Positions 11,901 through 21,265 of a DNA stretch of 64,000 bases are shown piece by piece; position 1 is the stretch's first letter, and every line of letters begins with the position of its first letter. Position numbers and translations under genes: made by a program. This DNA is from Clytia hemisphaerica (taxonomy: Eukaryota > Cnidaria > Hydrozoa > Leptothecata > Clytiidae): assembly GCA_902728285.1 (NCBI GenBank), contig CACVBU010000902.1, positions 248,001 through 312,000 of the forward strand, read 5' to 3'. The notes below the pieces were generated by a model that saw only the letters and a list, made by a program, of their open reading frames with translations, had not been told where the DNA came from and did not search any database.

Positions 11901-12919
11901 ATTGTAAACAGAAAGTTTTAAGAATAAGAATTCTTTAAAATGACAAAAAAAATTGGGAAGATGGTTGATTTTAACCCATCAAGCTCCAAAAAGTTGGTGA
12001 ATAGAAAATAGTATCTTGGGGTCTCAAAGTTAGTCTAGTGGTAGGAAATCTGCTTAAGGTGCAAAAAGATGATGGTTCAACGCCATGAAGAGGAGACTTT
12101 GTAGAGCTTTTTTAGATTTTCGAAAACTTTTTACAAAATGTTGTAAACACACACGTTTAAGCGTATTAATATATAGATTACAGGGACAATTTCAAAGTGA
12201 AAGTTTGAAAGACACTCTTGCTATACCCTTGAATGAAGTAACTAATTTTACGCAAGCCACAGTTGGCTTACTGGTTTAAAAGAATGCACATTCATCAAAA
12301 AGACCAAAGGTCAAACCGGGCGGCAAAATATTATACAAAAATGTTTTGAAAAGTTTTGAAAGTGATAGGGAGCCGCTATTGTAAACAGAAAGTTTAGATT
12401 TTCAAAAACTTTTTACAAAATGTTGTAAACACACACGTTTAAGCGTATTAATATATAGAAGATTGACTTCCAAACCCGAAGGGCTAGACTCGAGACTCGT
12501 GGATGGGAAATGAAGCCACTTATCTCCCCTCCAGAACGCCCCCGCGTAGTTTTTACACAAACGCCGGATTGAAAGTAAAATCTATCGCAGTCCTCAAAAA
12601 CAAAGGAACCGCTAGATACAATCCGTCGTCATTATTGCGGCGCGTTCTAGAAGCGTTCTGGATGGGAAATAAGTGGCTTCACTTTTTCCTGCCTGCGAAA
12701 GGTTAGAGATTTACTCTAGCCCTTCGGGCTTCAAACTCAATGTTATTTTCTTATTATCTACAGAGTGTGATGTATTCAAAGGCTTTGAACCGATTACGCG
12801 AGAAGGAAACGTTAGAACGCGTCAACGAGGAAGAGTGCGTTCGATTAGAAGAACGGTGGCTTTCTGAAGAGTGCATGAACGCTGTCATGTCCTTCCTGGC
12901 GAAAAGTTCTAAAATGTAA
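2957..12919 (+). CDS. ECI2: Enoyl-CoA delta-isomerase 2 (ACBP domain + crotonase fold)
   Basis: Eight exons rebuilt with GT-AG borders and consistent phase: 2957-3169, 5841-5939, 6176-6221, 7014-7168, 8380-8555, 8914-9124, 9646-9789, 12764-12919 (399 aa; human ECI2 is of similar length). It should shift 3-cis/trans double bonds to 2-trans-enoyl-CoA during oxidation of unsaturated fatty acids. Residues 1-42 are rich in R/S/Q and lack acids, as in a mitochondrial presequence. Residues about 43-130 are an acyl-CoA-binding domain ([32 protein letters not shown]). The crotonase domain follows, with oxyanion-hole segments ([16 protein letters not shown]) and [11 protein letters not shown] carrying the family's catalytic Glu. 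The C-terminus is SSKM, a conservative variant of the peroxisomal SKL signal, so dual targeting is plausible. The 3' end of exon 6 is repeated downstream, and the introns are full of small transposons. Confidence 0.95.
3233..3747 (+). mobile_element. 3' end of a LINE (non-LTR retrotransposon)
   Basis: In intron 1 of the isomerase gene, 3259-3483 encodes the typical C-terminus of LINE reverse-transcriptase proteins ([20 protein letters not shown] followed by NSIQ), ending in a stop. About 260 bp later the sequence ends in a short ACTT tandem run (TACTTACTTACTTAG), which looks like a LINE 3' tail. It is 5'-truncated, so no catalytic domain is left. Confidence 0.7.
6228..6426. mobile_element. 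MITE, family A, copy 1
   Basis: 199-bp element with perfect 24-bp terminal inverted repeats (left GACCTTTTCATAAATTACG..., right its reverse complement) and a further inverted core (ACTTGCCTCG / CGAGGCAAGT; CACCATGG near both sides). It lies directly behind the exon 3 splice donor of the isomerase gene (donor at 6222). Confidence 0.85.
7660..7869 (-). mobile_element. tRNA-derived SINE with GATA tail
   Basis: On the minus strand 7869-7800 resembles a Leu/Ser-type tRNA: the acceptor ends pair (GGAGCG/CGCTCC), and it has a GATGGCCGAATGGTTAAAGG A-box region and a GGTTCAAATAACC B-box. The anticodon arm does not fold cleanly. It is followed by about 130 bp of body and a TCTA tandem tail (GATA on the + strand at about 7661-7680). 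The decayed fold plus body and simple-repeat tail point to a SINE rather than a working tRNA gene. Confidence 0.7.
9098..9346 (+). repeat. 83-bp tandem repeat copying an exon 3' end and its splice donor
   Basis: Three copies start at 9098, 9181 and 9264, nearly identical; a diverged further piece is near 9403. Each unit holds the last 27 bp of isomerase exon 6, the GTATGT donor and 50 bp of intron. Donors therefore occur at 9125, 9208 and 9291. Confidence 0.9.
9827..10011. mobile_element. MITE, family A, copy 2 (interrupted)
   Basis: Same sequence as the 6228-6426 element (GACCTTTTCATAAAATTACG start, CACTTGCCTCG core, CACCATGG). The right end stops at TTTATGACGTA, where a family B element begins, so B inserted into A. 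Confidence 0.8.
10012..10417. mobile_element. MITE, family B, copy 1 (TA target duplication)
   Basis: 406-bp element with ends CTTAAGGCGTACAAACTTT and AAAGTTTGTACGCCTAAAG, flanked by TA on both sides. The interior repeats the motif TTTCGCGAA many times on both strands. TA duplication and end structure fit a Tc1/mariner-type non-autonomous element. A second copy is at 54470-54888. Confidence 0.85.
10900..11053. mobile_element. Hairpin MITE, family C
   Basis: 154-bp near-palindrome: ATCACGATGTCATATTGAAT at the left is answered by ATTCAACATGACAGCGTGAT at the right, with AACTCCAGC/GCTGGAGTT further in. No coding capacity. Confidence 0.75.
11055..11226. mobile_element. Diverged family A-like MITE
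   Basis: Shares the order of motifs of family A (CCTTTTCATGAATTA-like start, GCCTCGTTTTGAA, GGTGATTAAATCCC, then GACGTAATATG at the end) but with many differences, so an older copy. Confidence 0.5.
11533..11823. mobile_element. MITE, family E (hAT-like, 8-bp target duplication)
   Basis: 291-bp element with about 40-bp inverted ends starting CATTGAGTTTCAAGCCCG and ending CTCAATG. GGCTATCC is duplicated at 11525-11532 and 11824-11831. An 8-bp duplication with short non-coding body fits a hAT-derived element. Related ends with AAGCCCGAAGGGCT occur at 12467-12742, 17303-17604 and 63957-64000. Confidence 0.85.
11866..12460 (+). repeat. Two pairs of direct repeats around a tRNA-like unit
   Basis: A segment with TTGAAAAGTTTTGAAAGTG and AGGGAGCCGCTATTGTAAAC occurs at about 11868-11918 and again at 12341-12395. 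A segment with ACTTTTTACAAAATGTTG and ACACACACGTTTAAGCG occurs at about 12113-12176 and again at 12396-12460. In the second copy the two segments are fused directly, so it looks like a deleted copy of the first. Confidence 0.75.
12020..12086 (+). mobile_element. tRNA-like (SINE head) unit
   Basis: A-box-like TAGTCTAGTGGTAGG at 12031-12045 and B-box-like ATGGTTCAACGCC at 12072-12084 are at tRNA spacing. Arms pair poorly, so this is a tRNA-derived promoter fragment rather than a tRNA gene. It sits between the duplicated segments described for 11866-12460. Confidence 0.5.
12467..12742. mobile_element. MITE, family E relative
   Basis: Carries AACCCGAAGGGCTAGA at the left and TCTAGCCCTTCGGGCTTCAA ending CTCAATG at the right. 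GGATGGGAAATRAAG-like motifs also face each other (12503 and 12660). It ends about 20 bp before the splice acceptor of the last isomerase exon. Confidence 0.7.
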
Positions 12920-14262
12920 AGAAATGCAGTTGAAAATTCTCTTCTTCTTGATATGCGTGAGTCAAGATGCTGTTATATTTTCTAACGGAATCAACCGAAA
13001 AAGCCGAATTTTTTACAGATTTTGTCAAATCCTGGTTTTTTCGGGTGTTTCCGTTAGAAAAATACGCATATCGAGAATATGATTTGATACCAAAGGAATT
13101 GGCATGTGAGCCGTATTTGAAGGGACATAAACTAAAACCACATTGTTCTTGCCTGTACTCTAAAGGTTTAAAAAGTTCTAGTTCCTTCTTTGTTAGAAGC
13201 TTTATGAGGTGGCGTAAACGCACGACACTGTACCACCTAAGTAGGCACAAATTCTTGAGGTATCAAAATGTTGATGTTATTAACGCGAATTGGTCCATTA
13301 GATAATTGAGCCCGTGTTACTTTCAAAACCTGTTCTTGTCAGCGTTTTGATATATTGATATCTTTAGCTTCATCGTCAATTATTAACGAATTTTTTACGA
13401 ATTTTGGAATTTATATTTTACAAAAAAAACCATGTTTACGCATTAATTTAACTTATACACTTTGTGACTTAGTTCTTTTTAGTTAATGATAATATAATTT
13501 TTTAGAAACGAAAATTTTCTTTTACTTTTCAAAATACCAAACTCCAACAGACAGAGACCTGGGCTGAATTTTCTCTTAGGATATAACCTTTTATCCCCAA
13601 ATGACAGATCCTTATTTCGAATTGAAGTAGGAATATCCAAAACTATGATATGGAAGGAGTCTAATGGATTATCAGTGGATTCAATTATTGCATAGTTTAT
13701 GGTCGTTAGCCTAGGTTTTATTTCTTTGGTTTTATCTTCCCTTATCTGTTACATAGTAAAAGACCCTGGTAACTGTGATGTTTCATTTTTCATTTTATCG
13801 ATTCGATCTTTTCTTGCGTTGTCAGAAAGTTGCTATCAGTAGTATTAAATTACGTTCGGTTTGGCTTTTTTCGTTAAAGGACATGTCTCTGAAAATTCTT
13901 AACAGGGCAACTCTTGCGAAAGTCCATTTCCGTAAAAAATTCTTTAAAAGTTTGTGAGTTCTATGATTATGAAACTTGAAAAATCGCTTTGATTATCCGC
14001 GATTTCATGTATTTCTAAACGCTTAAATTGTTTGAAGAAGAAGCACCGTTGTTGTATGATTCAAGGATTATTATTAGCCCTTTTTCAAGCCAGATTTTGT
14101 TTTTAAAATTTGTAAACAAAAATGTTCGCAAAAATTGTGAGAAGATTGTGGCCAAAACGTAGTCGGCCCTAAGTGACTAAATTTTGGCTTGGTGACTAAA
14201 ATTAGGGCCGACTAATAATTAAGGCCGACTAAAATTAAGGCCGACTAAGTTTTGGCCGATAA
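12920..14262. other. Isomerase 3' flank, no gene seen
   Basis: Presumed 3' UTR followed by unique AT-rich DNA. Overlapping 110-aa ORFs on both strands near 12.9-13.3 kb have no recognisable domain. At 14155-14255 the motif GGCCGACTAAAATTAA is repeated in a small imperfect array. Confidence 0.5.
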
Positions 14263-15028
14263 CAGTCAGGAACTATTGCAAATTAGGATATGTTCGCCGA
14301 TTCTGGCCTAACTTGGATATGATGGCCTAATTAAGCTAGAAAGTGTAGCCTAATTAGGCTGGAAAGGACATAATTCCAATTTTTGACTTGGATTTCAAAA
14401 TCCGCGTCAAAATTTAACTTAAAATGTCAAATTCTTATTTATTTGAATAAGTTCCCACTGTTTTTTGGGTAAAATTTGAGCGGGCTGAGAAAAGCTAAAT
14501 TTTATGCTGTTTCAGCAATATTATGTTTTACATATACAGCAGTACAGTTGAAATTATTTCAAGATTAATGTAAACAAACATAATCCGAACTTTGCTTTAG
14601 AAACATGTTATATCTATCTACTTTTTTATTTTCATAATAAACTTGTTTTGTACACTTTTAGATTTTTTAAAGAGTGTTTTTTTTTTCATTTTTCAGACAA
14701 AAAATGGCGCGCTGCATGTAGAACTTAAATCGGCTTAATTTGGCCATCATGGCCTAATTAAGCTATTCTTTTAGAAAAATAATCACATCTTTTCCCTCCG
14801 CTCTAAAACGAGAAAAGTTTTTCGCTTTAAATACTCTTCTTAGTACAAGTAACAGGTCCATGTAGTAAGATTGGCGCGGATTTTACTTGTTCTCAAGATA
14901 TTTAGGTTTGAATATTTTATATATCCAAATTAGGCCATTAATATCCTAACTAGGATACAAATTCTGGCCTATTTAGGCTAACATCCTAGTTTGGCCATCA
15001 TAGCCTAATTTGCAATAGTTCCTGACTG
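14263..15028. mobile_element. Non-autonomous DNA transposon, 25-bp TIRs, GATAA target duplication
   Basis: 766-bp element beginning CAGTCAGGAACTATTGCAAA and ending with its reverse complement. GATAA flanks it at 14258-14262 and 15029-15033. Inside, sub-terminal motifs of the type GGCCTAATTAGG/GGATATGATGGCC recur on both strands. No transposase ORF. Confidence 0.85.
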
Positions 15029-15290
15029 GATAAGGTATATTTTTATCAAATTTTACAGGATACAGGCACCTCGTCGCGACGACTTAATCTTGTGCGACTG
15101 GACCACGTTTAAAATTTTTGTGAAATTCGAAAGCAAACAGCAAAGGAAAGGATGCGAAGCGAAGGAAGTTGAAAGAGAAGTATACAGTATCTTATTTATC
15201 AAGAATTTAAACTTTTTGGCTGTTTTAAAGTTAATTTTGGCACTCTATATTCAGACATTTTATATTTTTATTTTGAATTTTTTCTCCGGA

Positions 15291-15640
15291 GGCTTCCAAT
15301 AGTTTCCAATTCCAAAGATAACCGCTCTCCCCCACAGGAGCCCAAATGTCATTTCGGCCGAAATGAGGTTTGACGGTTACAAATTTTTAGAGGGAGCACG
15401 CTGCGACGGAGAGCGCTGAAATTTTGCACACACACCCTTGAGAATAAACTCTATTGGCTTCCAATAGTTTCCAATTCCAAAGATAATCGCTCTCCCCCAC
15501 AGGAGCCCAACTTGTCATTTCGGCCGAAATGAGGTTTGACGGTTACAAATTTTTAGAGGGAGCACCCTGCGACAGAGAGCGCTGAAATTTTGCACAGACA
15601 CCCTTGAGAATAAACTCTATTGGCTTCCAATAGTTTCCAG
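15291..15640 (+). repeat. 165-bp tandem repeat, 2.1 copies
   Basis: Units start with GGCTTCCAATAGTTTCCA at 15291, 15456 and 15622 (the last partial). Each contains a 14-bp palindrome, CATTTCGGCCGAAATG. No coding capacity seen. Confidence 0.85.
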
Positions 15641-16656
15641 TTCCAAAAGTAGTCACAAAAACTTCAAAACGCAAATTTGAGAATATCAAACGAATATCAA
15701 ACGAATATCAAACGTCAAACGTAGAATATCAAACCAACTTCAACTTAATCAGGAGTTTAAGCTTAGGTGGTCATCGAAAAAATGCTCTGTTCGCGTCGTA
15801 ACGGGTGTTAAAAATGCATGCGGGCAGACGGGCGGTCAAAAATATTCCCGGGTTTTTTTTAATCACGCCAGTAACTCAGGGGCGGGTGGTAACGCGAGCA
15901 AAACAATTTTTCGATGGTCATCAGAGCAATTGAGAAAAAAGCTATACTTTAAAAGAACAAATTGCTTTTCCCAGATTTTTTCTGCATCTCCGCACTGGAA
16001 AATCAGCGGAAAATTTGATGCGGGCGGGTGACGCGAATAGAACAATTTTTCGATGATCGCCTTAGACTGACCGTGTCTGTAAGAAAATTGTGACCCCCCC
16101 CAAGCAATTTAAAGTACCTGAAAATGGGACCGGTCGACAACCTTTTACAAGAATTTGTTGATGTAATCGTTCCTAACAATCACTAACTACAGTCTAAACA
16201 AACTTAAACTCCTATATCAGGATTAGAAACTAGGCTAGTCTTACCTCTTTTATCTTTTCTATACAATAATACAATGCTGACAAGTTGACACAACACATGT
16301 GTACATGTACATTGACAAGTAAATCCCTGAGAGAAGTTTTTATAGAAATCTGCAACAAAAACGAAAGTGGTTTCTTTACTGATTGCTTCCCAGCGCTCCT
16401 CCACAGCTGTTTATCAAATTTCCACCAATTTTTGGCACCCCCGCGGCCTTTCAGTGCCTTGCACAACAGCTGGCTGTAAAATCCCACCCTTCATATATTT
16501 GTTTCAATCCGTGATCCGTGGCTTAGGTTTTTTCTCATCTTCAATTTCAAAAAGCGGGAATTTGATGCGAGAGTTAGATTGTCAACAAAGTGCCGCAAAA
16601 AATCATTGAATAAAAGAAAAACTTAAAATTTTGAATATTTTCATTTTGAAGAATAG
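15641..16656. other. Non-coding spacer
   Basis: No convincing gene. Short CGAATATCAAAC repeats occur at 15685-15735. Small ORFs on both strands around 16.2-16.6 kb overlap each other and show no domain. Confidence 0.4.
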
Positions 16657-16825
16657 GCGTGCAAAAAAGTGAAACATAGAAAAGTTTCATTTTTCATTGC
16701 ATTAATTGAAATGGGGCTAATCGCCCGTGCAAGAAGCACAACTGACGTCATCAAGCTGCATTCAGTTACCCTTGCATCTGTTTCTATCCGTTTTAACATA
16801 ACATATATTAAACTTCGCTGGGATA

Positions 16826-17300
16826 GACGGATCAATGGATCGTTAAATCGTTCGATAGATCGACGGATCAGTGGCTCAACGGATCGATGGCTCAAAGGAT
16901 CGACGGATCGATGGATCGATGGATCGACGGATCAAGGATCGACGGATCAAGGATCGACGGATCAATGGATCAATGGATCGATGGATCGATGGATCGATGG
17001 ATCGATGGATCGACGGATCGACGGATCGATGGATCGACGGATCGATGGATCGACGGATCGATGGATCGACGGATCGATGGATCGATGGATCGATGGATCG
17101 ATGGATCGACGGATCAACGGATCAAGGATCAAGGATCAATGGATAAATGGATAGACGGATCAATGGATCGATGGATCAATGGATCAACGGATCAACGGAT
17201 CAACGGATCAATGGATCGATGGATCGACGGATCGACGGATCGACGGATCGATGGATCGACGGATCAACGGATCGATGGATCAACGGGTCAATGGATCGAC
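16826..17300 (+). repeat. 8-bp minisatellite GGATCGAY, left array
   Basis: About 60 units of GGATCGAT, GGATCGAC, GGATCAAT and GGATCAAC, with occasional shortened units (AAGGATC). It resumes at 17608-17712 after an inserted hairpin element. All three + frames stay open because of the 8-bp period; this is not coding. Confidence 0.95.
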
Positions 17301-17302
17301 CA

Positions 17303-17604
17303 CAGATCTGAAAAGCCCCCGAAGGGGGCTAGATAAATGACTACTTTTATTGAAAAGTGAAGCTAGGTTTGGAAGGATTTTCTACCAAAGTCACGTGACT
17401 AAAATATGCAATTTCACCGGTTTGAAGGATGCGAAATAGCGTTTGCCGACCACTTTTTTTTATGTTGTGCTCCGAAAACAATTAAAATACTAGATCCTAT
17501 CCACCCGCACACACGTAATTTAAAAGTCAAATTTGTGCTTCACTTTTTTTTTGCTGGAGAAAGCTTAAAGTTGCATATCTAGCCCTTCGGCCTTTATAGA
17601 TCTG
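17303..17604. mobile_element. Hairpin element inside the minisatellite
   Basis: Starts CAGATCTGAAAAGCCCCCGA and ends in an inverse TCTAGCCCTTCGG ... ATAGATCTG. The array of GGATCGAY units continues on both sides, so this is an insertion into it. The AGCCCTTCGG motif links it to family E. Confidence 0.75.
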
Positions 17605-17759
17605 CGGGATCGATGGATCAATGGATCAATGGATCAACGGATCGACGGATCAATGGATCAAATCAACAGATCAACAGATTGACGAATCATTGGACCAATG
17701 GATCGATGGATCGAAGGAATATAAAATCCTTTTTCATTTTCCCTTTTGTATTGAAGAAC

Positions 17760-18184
17760 CATAGCGTCAGCCCCCCCTGCTGGTTGGGGGAGGGGTTACA
17801 CCCTAAATTTTTCCCAAAAGAGGAGGGGGCTGGAAGTACACCACTTTTTTGGGGGGACCTATGTACTTGGGGGGAGCTAAAATCTCATCACTTAAAGTGG
17901 GGGCTGAAATAATTCAGCTTAATAGTTGGCTTCAATTACTCAAATTGAAGCTCATGAATCTGAATCTGCAATATTTTTGTAGAAAGTGTGCAAATTTATT
18001 TATCTTAAACTTAGAGCTGAATGTAATTTACATTGGGAAATTTTTTTTACTGGATCAATTTTTTGAAAGTGTCTATGGTCAAAAGTCCTGGGGGCTAACG
18101 AAAAATTCATAAATCTTGGGGGGGACTTAAAATTCAGGGGGGACCTAATTTTTGCCTGGGACCTAAACCCAGGCTGACGCTATG
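17760..18184. mobile_element. MITE with CATAGCGTCAGCC ends, AGAAC target duplication
   Basis: 425-bp element with 13-bp inverted ends CATAGCGTCAGCC / GGCTGACGCTATG, flanked by AGAAC on each side (17755-17759, 18185-18189). The interior has several G-runs. Confidence 0.8.
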
Positions 18185-19847
18185 AGAACTCAACATTTTT
18201 TTCAAAAAAAATGATGACGTCAGCAAATTTTGCAAATAATCGAATTTTGCTGATTTTTGCTGACGTCAATATTTTTTTTTATTTATTTTTTTTTGAAAAA
18301 GTTAGCTATTGGTAAGATGCATCATTTGTCCAAATTTGGTTAAGATTGAACATTTACTTTTGAAGTTATATATAGCGATTTTACGATTTATGACGTCATC
18401 AAATTATAACGTCATAATTCACAATTTCTTAAATTATTATTTTTTCTCATGAGATTTGTACCAACAATTTCTTATTTTATTTTTTGACAATCTATTTCAG
18501 ATTATTATCCATCTTCAGGTCTAAAATTAAAGTAAATAGATGTAAAAACATTAAAAACAGTTAAAATCAATTGTCAACATTTATTATACATACAGTCCCT
18601 GGCCCACAGAATGTAGGTGCCTCCCAGAATACAGGTCTGACGTAAATCAAGTAAATCAGTAACAAGTCACAAACACGCTTTAGAAGACTTTTGATTAGTC
18701 GGACTGATACTTTACATCGTATCCTTGAATAAAAAACCGAATTCAGCAAAATATAACGATGATAAACCGATAATTTTGAGGATTTAAAGTAGTTTTGAGA
18801 AGTGGTTTTTCTTCGAATTTTTTACAATTTCTTTACTGCTGACCGCTAGGTTGCAGATAAGTCGATAAAAGGGGTATAGAAAAGTGCGCTGATGCATCAG
18901 CTTTCAAAATATATCAAAGTCAAGGTGCCCATTAGATTTCGATTTTCGTGGAGTCGATAAATTGTGACATGTATTTGCAGTTTTTAGACTTTTTTGACGT
19001 TAAGTACTGATTTTGACGTAAATTCCAAGTTTCGCATTTTACCGTAGTTTTAAAAGCTTTGAAACGCCGTAATTGCATTAGTATTTTGAAGTAAGAAGCA
19101 AGTTGCTGTACATTTTCTCGGTCAAAATTTTAGGCTCTATTCGATAGTATATCTTACATTTTTGGACCTGGAGGTCCTATAAATTGACCTTTGTTTGTCC
19201 GTTTGTTCGTCCGTTCGTCTGTTACCAACTTTTCTCAGGATTGAATCATAGGAATCTTTTGATTTTTGGTACAAAGGTGTAATATGGTGTTGGCCAAAAT
19301 GTGACGGAGCCCGATTTTCGGAAAAACATTTTTTGGGTAAATTTCAGCCAAAAAACGGCTAAAAAAAGGGTTCTTTGGACTTTGTGAAAAATTGTATCAT
19401 TAATTTTTTCTAATTTTTTGCATGTAAGCAGGGTGTTATCATGGGTAAAGTATGGTTAGTATGGCTGAAGCAGATTTTCACAAAAAAAATTTTTGGCTCA
19501 AAAAACACATTTTTATCTATGAGAATCACTATTTATAAGCATAGATTAATGTTCTAAACCAAATTACTCCATTGACGTTATATAATGTTTGTTTGCTCAA
19601 AGTAAAGTGAAAGAAAAGTTGTATTCAGGCATGAAATTTTGGTTGCTAAACGTGTTTTTTATAAGAAAAAGGGCCAAATGTGATCTCTCTTTTTATAAGC
19701 ACATTTCCGATTACTTAATTATTAGCTTTTCTCAAGATTGGTTCATTTTATTTGAGCAGTCATTTCCGAAAAATTGAAGATACATTTTCACACATTTTCT
19801 CTGGACAGTTAAGGCAGTTTCCTCAACAGAATCACAAGAGTCAACTT

Positions 19848-20290
19848 TCATTTTCGCAAAAAGTTTTTATGGATAGCACGTAAAAGCGGCTCCGGAAAGC
19901 GATTCTTTTTCAAATTGTCTATTATGACGTCACAGTCTGCATCAAAGATCTTTTCGTTTGAGCAGATTTTCCAAGCTCGCAAAAACAAATTTTTCACCAG
20001 ATTTATTTCGTATTTTCGGTCGGCAAAACTGTACCAATTTGTGTACAGCCCAGTGTGAGTAGGCTTATAATACGTATTCGTTAGGAATTTACCATCAGCC
20101 TTGGTCACTTTAGCGTCTAAAAGTGGTAGCATACCGTTAGTCTCCTCCTCGTGGTAAATTTGATGTTTGCATGTAGTCCATTTAGATAATCATAAAAAAA
20201 CATGCATTTCTGAAGGTCGTTTAAAGATCAGGAAACTGTCGTCAACATATCGTCGATAAAATAATGGTTTAGGCATATTAAATACCATTA
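19848..20290 (-). pseudogene. Penelope-like element reverse transcriptase fragment
   Basis: The open part 20132-19848 (95 aa) has the C-terminal part of a Penelope-type reverse transcriptase palm/thumb (LPLLDAKV, YYKPTHTGLYTNWYSF, then a K/R-rich helix). Upstream on the same strand, near 20250, the catalytic signature YVDDSFLIF is present, but a stop and frame changes lie between them (about 20150-20200). It is therefore a broken remnant lacking both the N-terminal fingers and the GIY-YIG endonuclease region. Confidence 0.8.
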
Positions 20291-20419
20291 TATACCGTTG
20301 GAAAGGATTTTTTACACTGAACAACTTTTTTGCTTACGAAAAAGTCTGAAAAAGTACTGAACTCAATGTGAGTAAAACACGATGGAAGGTGTTAAAATGA
20401 CATCACCATTTTCCCAAAA

Positions 20420-20592
20420 TTTGATCCGTCGATCCATCGATCCATTGATCCGTCGATCCTTGATCCATTGATCCGTCGATCCTTGATCCGTTGATCCGTT
20501 GATCCATTGATCCGTCGATCCATTGATCCATTGATCCGTGATCCGTCGATCCTTGACCCGTTGATCCGTCGATCCGTAGATCCATGATCCAT
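20420..20592 (-). repeat. 8-bp minisatellite, right array part 1
   Basis: Reverse complement of the left array (GATCCRTC/GATCCATT units). It is split from part 2 (20984-21110) by a 390-bp insertion. Confidence 0.9.
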
Positions 20593-20593
20593 T

Positions 20594-20983
20594 CACTACT
20601 AGGTCAAAAAACATTGATTAGGCCCATATTCAATGTATTTCATCGACTGTCATCAAGTTTTATTGACTGTCATTTGTAAGTTATTGACAACAAATTGTTT
20701 GCATTGTTGACCATCAATATTTCTTTTCTTACAGTCATTGATTTTTATTGACTGTCAATTATTTTGTTGCCAGCTGTCAATGTAAGTAATGAACGGTCAA
20801 TACAAACAATTGACTGTCAATATTGACAGTCAATATATTCTTTTAGTTTTCAAGAAAATTGATTGACAGTCAGCGTTAAGTACTTTTTGTCAATAATTTG
20901 ATTTTGACAGTCAATAAAACTTGCTGACAGTCAATGAAAAGCATTGAACATTGGCCTAATCAATGTTTTTTGACCTAGTAGTG
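20594..20983. mobile_element. Palindromic MITE rich in TTGACTGTCAA, ATT target duplication
   Basis: 390 bp with inverted ends starting CACTACTAGGTCAAAAAACA and ending TGTTTTTTGACCTAGTAGTG. ATT is duplicated at 20591-20593 and 20984-20986, inside the GATC minisatellite. The interior has a dozen or so copies of ATTGACTGTCAAT-like palindromes in both orientations. Confidence 0.9.
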
Positions 20984-21110
20984 ATTGATCCATTGATCCG
21001 TGATCCGTGATCCGTCGATCCTTGATCCATCGATCCGTCGATCCTTTGATCCATCGATCCGTTGAGCCACTGATCCGTCGATCTATCAAACCATTTAACG
21101 GTCCATTGAT
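20984..21110 (-). repeat. 8-bp minisatellite, right array part 2
   Basis: Continuation of the GATCCRTC array, degenerating to the right into the unique outer arm that matches 16720-16830 inverted. Confidence 0.9.
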
Positions 21111-21265
21111 CCGTCGAAGTTTAATATGTTATGTTAAAACGGATATAGAAACAGATGCAAGGGTAACTGAATGCAGCTTGATGACGTCAGTTGTGCTTCT
21201 TACACGGGCGATTAGCCTGAAATGGGGGATTTGGAAAGTTTTCAATGTTTAGTTTTTTTTGCACA

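Larger units (their letters stand above)
16657..21265. mobile_element. 4.6-kb fold-back-like structure with minisatellite inverted arms
   Basis: Left arm 16657-17300 and right arm about 20420-21265 are inverted copies. Each has an outer unique part (16720-16830 versus 21115-21215 inverted, including GACGTCATCAAGCTGCATTC on the left) followed by an array of an 8-bp unit. Outer ends share GTGCAAAAAA. The interior holds a Penelope-type reverse transcriptase fragment and several nested small elements. No flanking target duplication could be fixed, so the exact borders are uncertain. Confidence 0.6.

Noticed and set aside
12909..13305. Overlapping 112-113-aa ORFs on both strands after ECI2
   Set aside because: No domain, mutually antisense, located where the 3' UTR is expected.
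16669..17336. Three long overlapping ORFs (161, 91, 149 aa) with DGSMDRWI repeats
   Set aside because: They are the three frames of an 8-bp GATC minisatellite without stops; period, low complexity and lack of a domain rule out coding.
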